Below are positions 1 through 6,111 of a stretch of DNA of 6,111 nt, one piece after another. The notes below the pieces were generated by a model. That model worked only from the letters and a program-made list of their open reading frames with translations, had not been told where the DNA came from and did no database searches. Source of the stretch: Bacteroidaceae bacterium. GTDB lineage: Bacteria > Bacteroidota > Bacteroidia > Bacteroidales > Bacteroidaceae. The position numbers were made by a program, and so were the translations under genes. Position 1 is the first letter of the stretch, and every line of letters starts with the position of its first letter. The stretch spans positions 1 to 6,111 of the forward strand of contig JAFTTD010000133.1 of assembly GCA_017466965.1 (NCBI GenBank), given 5' to 3'.

Positions 1-900
1 ACAATTGGGTTTACGGGAGGATATTTTGTAGCTCTTGTGTGGGGGCTATTCCAACTTCAAAGTGGTATGATAACAGTTGGTGTTCTTATGGCATTCACAC
101 AGTTGATAAGTCGCATACAGCGTCCGTTGATAGATATGGCACGAATGTTCCCGATGTTTGTCAATAGTTTTGCTTCTGCGGAGCGCCTGATAGAGCTTGA
201 AGAACTACCTCTTGAAAAAGAACTTCAGCCCGTAAAATTATTATCACCTGCAGGTGTTAGGTTTGATAATGTCTCATATAAGTATTCAGAAAAGGGACGT
301 ATGGTTCTTGCTGGTTTTTCACATGAGTTCAAACCTGGCTCATTTACAGCCATATTAGGAGAAACAGGAGCGGGAAAAACAACGCTTATAAGACTTATGC
401 TGTCATTACTATCGCCTACTTCGGGGAAAGTGACAATCTGTAATGGCGAAAGAGAAGTAGATGCAAGTGTGGCTACTCGTTGTAACTTTTCATACGTGCC
501 TCAAGGTAATACGTTGTTCAGTGGTACAATACGTGATAATCTTATGTTTGGAAATCCTGAGGCTACGGAAAAACAGATTAAGGACGCTATAAGCATTGCT
601 ATGGCGGAATTTGTCTATGACCTTCATGAAGGAATAGATACTGTGTGTGGAGAGAATGGTGGAGGACTATCTGAAGGTCAGGCACAACGGATTGCTATTG
701 CACGTGCACTTGTCAGACCATGCAGAATTCTTTTGCTTGATGAAGCAACGTCAGCACTTGACATTGAAACTGAAAGACATTTGTTACAAAACATAAAGAA
801 GTTTATGTCTGACACTACTATAATCTTTGTTACACATCGTTTGGCTGTGGTTGAGTTTACTTCAGACCAGATAACAATGAGAAGAACGACTGACAATTGA
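1..900 (+). CDS. ABC exporter half-transporter, permease/ATP-binding protein (3' part; 5' end outside window)
   Basis: The frame is open from base 1 and gives 299 residues before TGA at 898-900, so the start lies upstream; the GTG at 37 falls inside a membrane helix and is not a real start. Seen: two hydrophobic stretches at window residues about 1-17 and 22-38, matching the last helices of a type IV ABC exporter, then a full nucleotide-binding domain. It has an A-loop Tyr near 95, Walker A GETGAGKTT at 120-128, Q-loop Gln168, signature LSEGQ at 223-227, Walker B ILLLDE at 243-248 with catalytic Glu248, the D-loop SALD, and H-loop His279 in VTHR. All catalytic positions are present, so it should be active. 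Family knowledge: such inner-membrane proteins dimerise and use ATP to export lipids, peptides or drugs. The substrate cannot be told from this part. LSEGQ replaces the usual LSGGQ. It is probably not in an operon with ruvA, given the hairpin between them. Confidence 0.93.
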   Translation, partial: TIGFTGGYFVALVWGLFQLQSGMITVGVLMAFTQLISRIQRPLIDMARMFPMFVNSFASAERLIELEELPLEKELQPVKLLSPAGVRFDNVSYKYSEKGRMVLAGFSHEFKPGSFTAILGETGAGKTTLIRLMLSLLSPTSGKVTICNGEREVDASVATRCNFSYVPQGNTLFSGTIRDNLMFGNPEATEKQIKDAISIAMAEFVYDLHEGIDTVCGENGGGLSEGQAQRIAIARALVRPCRILLLDEATSALDIETERHLLQNIKKFMSDTTIIFVTHRLAVVEFTSDQITMRRTTDN

Positions 901-908
901 AAATTTTG

Positions 909-950
909 GGGTGTAAGTGGTTTTTAGCTAACTCCTCACTTTATACACCC
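909..950 (+). other. Bulged hairpin between ABC transporter gene and ruvA
   Basis: GGGTGT (909-914) pairs with ACACCC (945-950). After a three-base bulge at 942-944, AAGTG (915-919) pairs with CACTT (937-941). This makes an 11-bp stem over a loop of about 17 bases. It begins 8 bases after the ABC stop codon, the usual place for a 3'-end structure. No T-tract follows the right arm, so it is not a classical intrinsic terminator; it could stabilise the mRNA 3' end, attenuate transcription or bind a regulator. That it forms in vivo is inference. Confidence 0.4.
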
Positions 951-981
951 AGACAAAACTTGTGAATAAAAAATATAATTT

Positions 982-1581
982 ATGATAGAATATTTAAAAG
1001 GAATACTTGATGAACTTACGCCTACAGAAGCTACAATAGAATGCGGTGGAGTAGGCTATCTGTGCAATATCTCGCTTAACACATATTCTGCTGTTCAGGG
1101 AAAAGGTGAAGTCCGTATGTTTGTGCATGAGGCTATACGAGAAGATTCGTGGACTTTATATGGGTTTGCAACAAAACAGGAGAGAGAACTCTTCAAAATG
1201 CTAATATCAGTGTCGGGAATAGGGGGGAATACGGCACGTACAATGTTGTCGGCATTCACTCCTTCGGAATTATGCGACATAATAACCAATGGTAATGATA
1301 AATTGCTTAAAACCGTAAAGGGACTTGGGGCAAAGACTGCTCAGCGCATTATTGTAGAACTTAAGGACAAGGTGGCATCTATAGGAATAGAACCGCTTCA
1401 GACAGCTCAGAAGCAAGAAACTGCTATAGTGAATAAGGAGGTGCATGATGAGGCTATTGAGGCGCTTAAGATGCTTGGATTCCCTCCTGCACCTGTGGTT
1501 AAAGCTGTTAGGGCAATACTTAATGATGAACCATCTGCAGCGGTAGAAAAAGTAATTAAGCTTGCGTTGAAGATGTTGTAG
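982..1581 (+). CDS. ruvA: Holliday junction branch migration complex subunit RuvA
   Basis: Complete 199-residue protein, the normal length for RuvA, from ATG 982 to TAG 1579-1581. In the family, RuvA tetramers bind four-way DNA junctions in the cytoplasm and load the RuvB hexameric motors that drive branch migration in recombinational repair. Seen: an N-terminal OB-fold region (about 1-63) opening MIEYLKG and ending in the LYGF motif; the acidic pin pair Glu54-Asp55 in [10 protein letters not shown], which separates strands at the crossover; two helix-hairpin-helix motifs in domain [11 protein letters not shown] near 78-86 and GLGAKTAQR at 114-122; a flexible linker about 131-150; and a C-terminal RuvB-contact domain (about 153-199) with [11 protein letters not shown]. 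The start is secure because the family begins right at this Met. No Shine-Dalgarno precedes it, only an A/T-rich leader, usual for Bacteroidota. ruvB is not in the window, as is common in this phylum, where ruvA and ruvB are often unlinked. Confidence 0.97.
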   Translation: MIEYLKGILDELTPTEATIECGGVGYLCNISLNTYSAVQGKGEVRMFVHEAIREDSWTLYGFATKQERELFKMLISVSGIGGNTARTMLSAFTPSELCDIITNGNDKLLKTVKGLGAKTAQRIIVELKDKVASIGIEPLQTAQKQETAIVNKEVHDEAIEALKMLGFPPAPVVKAVRAILNDEPSAAVEKVIKLALKML

Positions 1582-1606
1582 GTGTACTATCTTCATTTTT
1601 GTATTT
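1568..1606 (+). terminator. Possible intrinsic terminator of ruvA overlapping its stop codon
   Basis: TGAAGAT (1568-1574) is a perfect inverted repeat of ATCTTCA (1589-1595), and a T-rich tract (TTTTTGTATTTT) follows at once. The left arm lies in the last codons of ruvA and the loop contains the TAG stop. The stem is AT-rich and the loop is long (14 bases, shortened if G1575-C1587 and T1576-A1586 also pair), so it would be a weak terminator. Position and the T-tract support the call; function is inferred. Confidence 0.42.
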
Positions 1607-1704
1607 TATAATGACTGAATAATTTCAATCTTATTTGTTCGCTGAAAATGCAATAAAAAGCATTGTTGTACGTTAAATATCTATGTGTTTGTGTGTAAAG
1701 TGCT

Positions 1705-1716
1705 TTTCTTAAGAAA
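1705..1716. repeat. 12-bp perfect palindrome TTTCTTAAGAAA
   Basis: TTTCTT (1705-1710) is directly followed by its reverse complement AAGAAA (1711-1716), about 125 bases before the proposed sprA start. It has no spacer, so it would suit a dimeric DNA-binding protein better than an RNA hairpin. In AT-rich DNA a palindrome of this length can arise by chance, and no known operator is recognised. Confidence 0.3.
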
Positions 1717-1756
1717 TGTATGATGAACACAATTAATAGCATTAGAGAATACTTGA

Positions 1757-1785
1757 ATGGTATTGTTGAAATAACATAATACCAT
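1757..1785 (+). promoter_or_regulatory. Inverted repeat / hairpin upstream of sprA
   Basis: ATGGTATT (1757-1764) is a perfect inverted repeat of AATACCAT (1778-1785). Inside it, GTT (1765-1767) can pair with AAC (1773-1775), with AT at 1776-1777 bulged, giving up to 11 bp around a five-base loop. The right arm ends 56 bases before the proposed TTG start of sprA. It could be a regulator binding site in the promoter region or a structure in the 5' leader of the mRNA. No T-run follows, which argues against a terminator. The repeat is directly visible; its role is unknown. Confidence 0.4.
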
Positions 1786-1841
1786 ATAGGTGTTTAGCTA
1801 TATGTAGAAATATTAATGTATGTAAGTAAATTTATATTAAG

Positions 1842-1907
1842 TTGAGCAGGCAACTTCGTAACATATTATATATACTGCTGATAATGTGCAGTGTCAGTGC
1901 TATTGCT
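1842..1907 (+). other. Sec signal peptide of SprA, which decides a TTG start
   Basis: From TTG 1842 the protein opens MSRQLRNILYILLIMC and continues to SAIANVSNA: a short positive n-region (Arg3, Arg6), a hydrophobic core at 8-16 and an A-x-A site (Ala20-Ile-Ala22), with cleavage likely after Ala22 or alternatively after Ala27. An outer-membrane protein needs such a peptide. The first in-frame ATG (1884) would remove both arginines and most of the hydrophobic core. No other standard start codon lies between the upstream stop (1827) and 1842. An A/T-rich leader with no Shine-Dalgarno precedes it, as usual in this phylum. Confidence 0.72.
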
Positions 1908-4900
1908 AATGTTAGCAATGCCAAAATGATTGGTGAAGCCAGTAAAACGGCTGTGCCAGAGGACACTGTGTCAAACCGTAAGGTGAAAGATACTGATTAT
2001 CCAACAGGTGGGAGACCTGAAGATTATCCTTTTGATTTAGCAGATCCGGAAAATCTGAATCTGGAAGCGGGTGAATATGATGAAAAGATTGGAATGTATC
2101 GTGTAGGTGCAAAATTAGGTGATAATTTTCTTAGTACTCCTTGGCTAATGACACCTGATGAATATCTTAGATGGACAGAAAGAAAATCAATGGATGCCTA
2201 TTTCCGCCTTCGCAACGATTCTCTCTTTGCGGCTAAGGGTAAAGAGAAATTCGATTTTACCGATATGAAGTTTGATTTAGGTCCTGCTGAGAAGATATTT
2301 GGTCCAGGTGGCGTTCAGATTAAGACTCAGGGTAGTGCTGAGATGAAATTCGGTTATCATTATGAATTTATTGACAACCCGTCGCTATCAGAACGTAACA
2401 GAAAAACAACAAGCTTTGATTTTGATGAAAAAATTAATCTTAACGTTAACGCAAAAGTTGGCGATAAGATGGATTTTGATATTAACTATAATACAGATGC
2501 TACTTTTGACTACGATGCGAAAAATTTGAAATTGAAATATGAAGGCAAGGAAGATGAAATAGTCAAGCTTATTGAAGCAGGTAATGTTTCAATGCCTTCA
2601 AATTCTTCTCTAATTAGAGGTGCTTCTGCTTTGTTTGGAGTAAGGACAGATTTGCAGTTTGGCCGTTTAAATCTTCAGGCTGTAGTAAGTCAAAAGAAAT
2701 CGCAATCAAGAACCGTTTCTTCACGAGGAGGTAGCCAGTTGTCTCTTTTTGACATTCAGGCATACGATTATGATGAGAACCGCCATTTCTTTCTCGCGCA
2801 TTATTTCCGCAATTCGTATGACAGGGCTTGTATGACCCTTCCCAATATAACATCAGGAGTTACAATTAATCGAGTGGAAATTTGGGTGACAAATACAACC
2901 GGAATAACAGAGAACACTCGTGATATTGTGGGTTTTGTTGATCTTGCAGAACGTGAGAGGATAAGTAATCCTTTGTGGTCTGGCAGAGGACAAAATATAC
3001 CTAATAATTCAGCCAACGATCTTTACAGTACAATAGTTAATGCGTATCCGGATGCACGTAACATTGACCAAGTAAGTGGAGTTCTTGATGCTTTCCTTAC
3101 AGGTGGTGTGGATTATGAGAAAATAGAGAATGCACGTCTTCTGAGATCTTCTGAATATACGGTGAACAAATACCTTGGATATATTTCGTTGAATTCCACA
3201 TTACAACCAAATCAGGTGCTTGCCATAGCATACGAATATACCTATGGAGGTAATACATATCAGGTTGGAGAATTCTCTGGAGACTTGAAAGATAACGATA
3301 AGGCTTTGTTTGTAAAGCTTTTGAAGAATACAAGCAATTCTCCTCATATTGGAAACTGGGATTTGATGATGAAGAATGTGTATTCAATAAACAATGCGCG
3401 TTCATTGCAAAAAGAAAAGTTTAAACTTGACGTAAAGTTCTTGTCTGATACTACAGGTGTATTGCTCAATTATCTTCCAGAAGAAGTTTTCAAGCAGACA
3501 ACTTTGCTTAAAATGATGAACCTAGACCGATTGGATGATAATATGAAAACCAATCCAAACGGAAAGTTCGACTATGTTGAGGGATATACTGTGAAATCAC
3601 AAGACGCACGTATAATTTTCCCTGTTGTAGAGCCTTTTGGCGATTGGCTCAGGCAAAAGATTGGCAATGACAATGTTGCAGACAAATATTGCTATGATGC
3701 TTTGTATGACTCTACAAAAACAATAGCTAAGCAAATAGCTGAAAAAAACAAATTCTCCTTGGTTGGTGAATATAAGGCTTCAGGTGGCAGTGTCATTGAA
3801 CTTGGCGGTATGAATATCCCTCAAGGTTCTGTTGTTGTGACTGCTGGAGGTGTTACGCTTACAGAAGGTACTGATTATACAGTGGATTACACAATGGGTT
3901 CTGTTGAGATAATAAATCAAAGTATTATAGATGCAGGAACAAATGTAAGTGTAAGTCTTGAAAATACAGATGAATCATCTTTCGTGAGAAAAACGATGTT
4001 GGGGTTGAACTGGAGCTATGATTTTTCAAAGAACTTCCAGATAGGTGGTACGTTGATGAGATTGAGTGAACAACCGTTGACTTCAAAAGTTAGCATGGGA
4101 GCAGAACCCCTGAACAACACTCTATGGGGGTTGAATATGAACTGGAAACAAGATAGCCAATGGCTGACAAACATGATAGACTTGATTCCTCTTGTTGACG
4201 TAAGCCAGCCTTCCAATATTTCTCTTTCTGCAGAGTTCGCTCAGCTTGTTGCGGGGAATGCGACAGGAGTGCAAGGTAATGCTTCCTATATTGATGATTT
4301 TGAACAGTCTAATACGGGAATAGACGTGAGCACTCCACAGTCATGGATTATATCTTCTACGCCTGTAAGCCTGCAATACGGTAACATGGCAAATGATGTT
4401 AGATACGGATATAATCGTTCTCTTCTTGCATGGTATAATATTGACCCTCTGTTTACTCGCCGGAGTTCTTCACTGACTCCTGGACATATAAAGAGCGATC
4501 TTGACCAACTTTCTAATCATTATGTACGAGAGGTATATGTGAGAGAAGTATATCCTAACAGAGATACTAATTCAGGAGAAAGTTCAACCCTTCCAGTGCT
4601 CAATCTTGCTTATTATCCAGAGGAAAGAGGTCCGTACAATCTTGATACAGACGTCACAGCCGATGGCAAGCTTAACGATCCTAAAAAACGATGGGGTGGT
4701 ATGATGAGAAAGCTTGACACGAGTGATTTCGAAACTTCAAATGTTCAATATATTGAGTTCTGGCTTCTCGACCCATTTATTTATACTAAGGATGATTCTA
4801 AATATGGAGGAGACTTTTACATCAATCTTGGTGATGTGAGTGAAGATATTTTGAAAGATGGAAAGAAGTCGTATGAAAGTGGTATGCCTGTTACAGGTGT

Positions 4901-6111
4901 GGCTAATTATACAGAAACAGTATGGGGAAGAGTACCTGCTGAAAAGAGTGTGGTTTATTCGTTCAGTACAGAGGGTGGTGCACGCAGCAAACAAGATATA
5001 GGTCTTAATGGGTTGAGTAATAATGATGAACGAATCTTTACTGTTTATTCAGATTATCTTGCTCAAATGAAATCAAAAGTAACCCCAGAAGTATATGACT
5101 CAATCTTTGAAGACCCTGCCGGTGATGATTACCATTATTTCAGAGGTTCAGACTATGATACGCAGAAGAAGTCTATTCTTGAACGTTATAAGAGAATAAA
5201 CGGGCTTGAAGGCAACTCTCCAAATTCAAGTGAGTCTGGTGAAAAGTACAGTACAGCCTATAAGTCAACGCCTGATTTTGAGGATGTCAATCAGGACTAC
5301 ACAATGAACGAATACGAAAACTTCTATCAATATCGTATAAGTATGCGTCCGGAAGATATGGTGGTTGGACGTAATTATATTGTGAATCAGCGTAAGACAA
5401 AAGTGAAACTTCGTAATGGAAACCAAGAAGAAGTAACATGGTATGAGTTCCGTATTCCTGTCGATGACTATGAAAAGAAGGTAGGAAGTATCGGTGATTT
5501 CAGTAGCATCCGTTTCATGCGTATGTATCTCACAGGTTTTGAACAACCTATTGTTTTACGTTTTGCATCCCTTGATCTTGTCAGAGGCCAATGGAGAAAT
5601 TATTCTCAGGCTTTGTTTACAGGAGATAAACCAAGCATAAGTGGCAAACTAAAGACCGCATCTGTAAACATAGAGGAGGATAATGACAAAACTCCAGTGA
5701 ACTATGTGCTTCCTCCAGGAATAAGCCGTGTGTTAGATCCACAGGAACCTCAGCTTTCACAAGAAAACGAACAAGCTTTGGCCATTACGGTTGAAAATTT
5801 GGCATCTGGCGATGCGCGTGCTGTTTATAAAACCATGAACATAGACTTGCGCCAGTATAAGCATCTCCAAATGTTTGTTCATGCAAATGCCATTGAAGGT
5901 GATCAAAGCCTGCAAGATGGTCAGATGAGTGTTTTTGTAAGAATAGGTAGTGACTATAAGAGTAACTATTATGAATATGAAATTCCTTTGACACTTACGC
6001 CTGAAGGACATTATGATACATATACATCTGCTGGCTGTACTGCGGTTTGGCCAGAAGAGAATATGCTTGACATTGATTTTACAGTACTCACAAATATCAA
6101 GCGTGAACGTA
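1842..6111 (+). CDS. sprA: SprA, type IX secretion outer-membrane translocon (N-terminal 1,423 residues; 3' end outside window)
   Basis: One uninterrupted frame runs from the last in-frame stop (TAA 1827-1829) off the right edge, giving 1,423 codons from TTG 1842. The family is usually about 2,400 residues, so roughly two fifths is missing. Family knowledge: SprA (Sov in Porphyromonas) is a giant single-chain outer-membrane barrel that exports folded proteins bearing a T9SS C-terminal signal, working with PorV; it also serves gliding motility in Flavobacterium. Recognised from the sequence: a signal peptide, GPGGVQIKTQGSAE from 154, FDFDEKINLNV from 192, YEGKEDEIVKLIEAGNVS from 233, YDENRHFFLAHYF at 310-322, IFPVVEPFG from 591, an Ig-like stretch rich in Val/Gly/Thr at about 648-707, YIDDFE at 816-821, YIEFWLL near 970 followed by INLGDVSEDILKDG, DLVRGQWRNY near 1245 and VNYVLPPGI at 1286-1294. 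No frameshift or stop interrupts it, so it appears intact so far. It starts 260 bases after ruvA and is probably transcribed separately. Confidence 0.95.
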   Translation, partial: MSRQLRNILYILLIMCSVSAIANVSNAKMIGEASKTAVPEDTVSNRKVKDTDYPTGGRPEDYPFDLADPENLNLEAGEYDEKIGMYRVGAKLGDNFLSTPWLMTPDEYLRWTERKSMDAYFRLRNDSLFAAKGKEKFDFTDMKFDLGPAEKIFGPGGVQIKTQGSAEMKFGYHYEFIDNPSLSERNRKTTSFDFDEKINLNVNAKVGDKMDFDINYNTDATFDYDAKNLKLKYEGKEDEIVKLIEAGNVSMPSNSSLIRGASALFGVRTDLQFGRLNLQAVVSQKKSQSRTVSSRGGSQLSLFDIQAYDYDENRHFFLAHYFRNSYDRACMTLPNITSGVTINRVEIWVTNTTGITENTRDIVGFVDLAERERISNPLWSGRGQNIPNNSANDLYSTIVNAYPDARNIDQVSGVLDAFLTGGVDYEKIENARLLRSSEYTVNKYLGYISLNSTLQPNQVLAIAYEYTYGGNTYQVGEFSGDLKDNDKALFVKLLKNTSNSPHIGNWDLMMKNVYSINNARSLQKEKFKLDVKFLSDTTGVLLNYLPEEVFKQTTLLKMMNLDRLDDNMKTNPNGKFDYVEGYTVKSQDARIIFPVVEPFGDWLRQKIGNDNVADKYCYDALYDSTKTIAKQIAEKNKFSLVGEYKASGGSVIELGGMNIPQGSVVVTAGGVTLTEGTDYTVDYTMGSVEIINQSIIDAGTNVSVSLENTDESSFVRKTMLGLNWSYDFSKNFQIGGTLMRLSEQPLTSKVSMGAEPLNNTLWGLNMNWKQDSQWLTNMIDLIPLVDVSQPSNISLSAEFAQLVAGNATGVQGNASYIDDFEQSNTGIDVSTPQSWIISSTPVSLQYGNMANDVRYGYNRSLLAWYNIDPLFTRRSSSLTPGHIKSDLDQLSNHYVREVYVREVYPNRDTNSGESSTLPVLNLAYYPEERGPYNLDTDVTADGKLNDPKKRWGGMMRKLDTSDFETSNVQYIEFWLLDPFIYTKDDSKYGGDFYINLGDVSEDILKDGKKSYESGMPVTGVANYTETVWGRVPAEKSVVYSFSTEGGARSKQDIGLNGLSNNDERIFTVYSDYLAQMKSKVTPEVYDSIFEDPAGDDYHYFRGSDYDTQKKSILERYKRINGLEGNSPNSSESGEKYSTAYKSTPDFEDVNQDYTMNEYENFYQYRISMRPEDMVVGRNYIVNQRKTKVKLRNGNQEEVTWYEFRIPVDDYEKKVGSIGDFSSIRFMRMYLTGFEQPIVLRFASLDLVRGQWRNYSQALFTGDKPSISGKLKTASVNIEEDNDKTPVNYVLPPGISRVLDPQEPQLSQENEQALAITVENLASGDARAVYKTMNIDLRQYKHLQMFVHANAIEGDQSLQDGQMSVFVRIGSDYKSNYYEYEIPLTLTPEGHYDTYTSAGCTAVWPEENMLDIDFTVLTNIKRER
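1902..1919 (+). repeat. Near-perfect palindrome in the sprA signal-peptide coding region
   Basis: ATTGCTAA (1902-1909) and TTAGCAAT (1912-1919) are exact inverted repeats separated by two bases (TG). As RNA they could form a 7-bp stem with a four-base loop about 60 bases after the proposed start codon; as DNA they could be an operator-like site. They encode the signal-peptide end and mature N-terminus (I-A-N-V-S-N), a stretch with little sequence constraint. Function is unknown and chance is possible. Confidence 0.45.

Larger units (their letters stand above)
1582..1841. other. AT-rich intergenic region between ruvA and sprA
   Basis: These 260 bases contain no convincing gene: the longest ATG-started frame I noticed encodes 19 residues (1720-1779). 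The region holds the T-tract of the presumed ruvA terminator, a 12-bp palindrome at 1705-1716 and an inverted repeat at 1757-1785. It should carry the sprA promoter, but I found no good match to the Bacteroidota consensus (TTG about 19-21 bases before TAnnTTTG), so no promoter is called. No tRNA, rRNA or riboswitch was recognised. Confidence 0.6.

Noticed and set aside
37..39. GTG at 37 as the start of the ABC transporter
   Set aside because: The frame is open back to base 1, the codon sits within a membrane helix, and the protein would lack most of its membrane domain; the gene simply begins outside the window.
1646..1663. Short inverted repeat AATGC/GCATT in the ruvA-sprA spacer
   Set aside because: Only five base pairs with an A-rich eight-base loop and no T-tract; expected by chance in this composition.
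1720..1779. 19-codon frame (MMNTINSIREYLNGIVEIT) as a leader peptide of sprA
   Set aside because: It is short, has no recognisable translation signal and no codon pattern typical of attenuation. Frames of this size are expected by chance.
1884..1886. ATG as the start of sprA
   Set aside because: It would leave only MCSVSAIA before the cleavage site, with no positive charges and too short a hydrophobic core. The upstream in-frame residues form a proper signal peptide from TTG 1842.
1878..1889. Possible lipoprotein signal (LLIMC) in the SprA leader
   Set aside because: Met directly before the Cys does not fit a lipobox, which needs a small residue there, and SprA proteins are integral barrels with an ordinary signal peptide.
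2614..6011. Minus-strand open frames of about 60-100 codons opposite sprA and similar ones opposite ruvA and the ABC gene
   Set aside because: Each lies antisense to a confidently identified gene, has composition typical of a shadow frame and shows no recognisable domain.

Overview
The window looks like chromosomal DNA from a member of the Bacteroidota, probably order Bacteroidales and Prevotella-like. The reasons are the AT-rich composition, the absence of Shine-Dalgarno sequences in front of the genes, and above all the gene for SprA, a protein confined to that phylum. I cannot assign a genus from the sequence alone.

All recognisable genes lie on the + strand. Bases 1-900 are the 3' part of an ABC exporter half-transporter: the last two membrane helices and a complete ATPase domain. 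An 81-bp spacer with a hairpin follows. Bases 982-1581 are an intact ruvA (199 aa), the Holliday-junction-binding subunit of the RuvAB branch-migration machine. A 260-bp AT-rich spacer (1582-1841) carries a terminator-like hairpin that overlaps the ruvA stop, a 12-bp palindrome and a bulged inverted repeat. From about 1842 to the end of the window runs one uninterrupted frame of 1,423 codons: the N-terminal portion of SprA, the giant outer-membrane translocon of the type IX secretion system (T9SS). It leaves the window without a stop, and about two fifths of the protein should lie beyond the right edge.

The three genes have no evident shared function. ruvA next to sprA is, from memory, a recurrent neighbourhood in this phylum, but the terminator-like structure and long spacer suggest sprA is transcribed separately. 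The most informative detail is the sprA start. No ATG gives a full signal peptide, whereas a TTG at 1842 gives a textbook one, so I propose a TTG start. I found no undescribed system, RNA gene, CRISPR array or mobile element. The open questions are the inverted repeats around the sprA start region.
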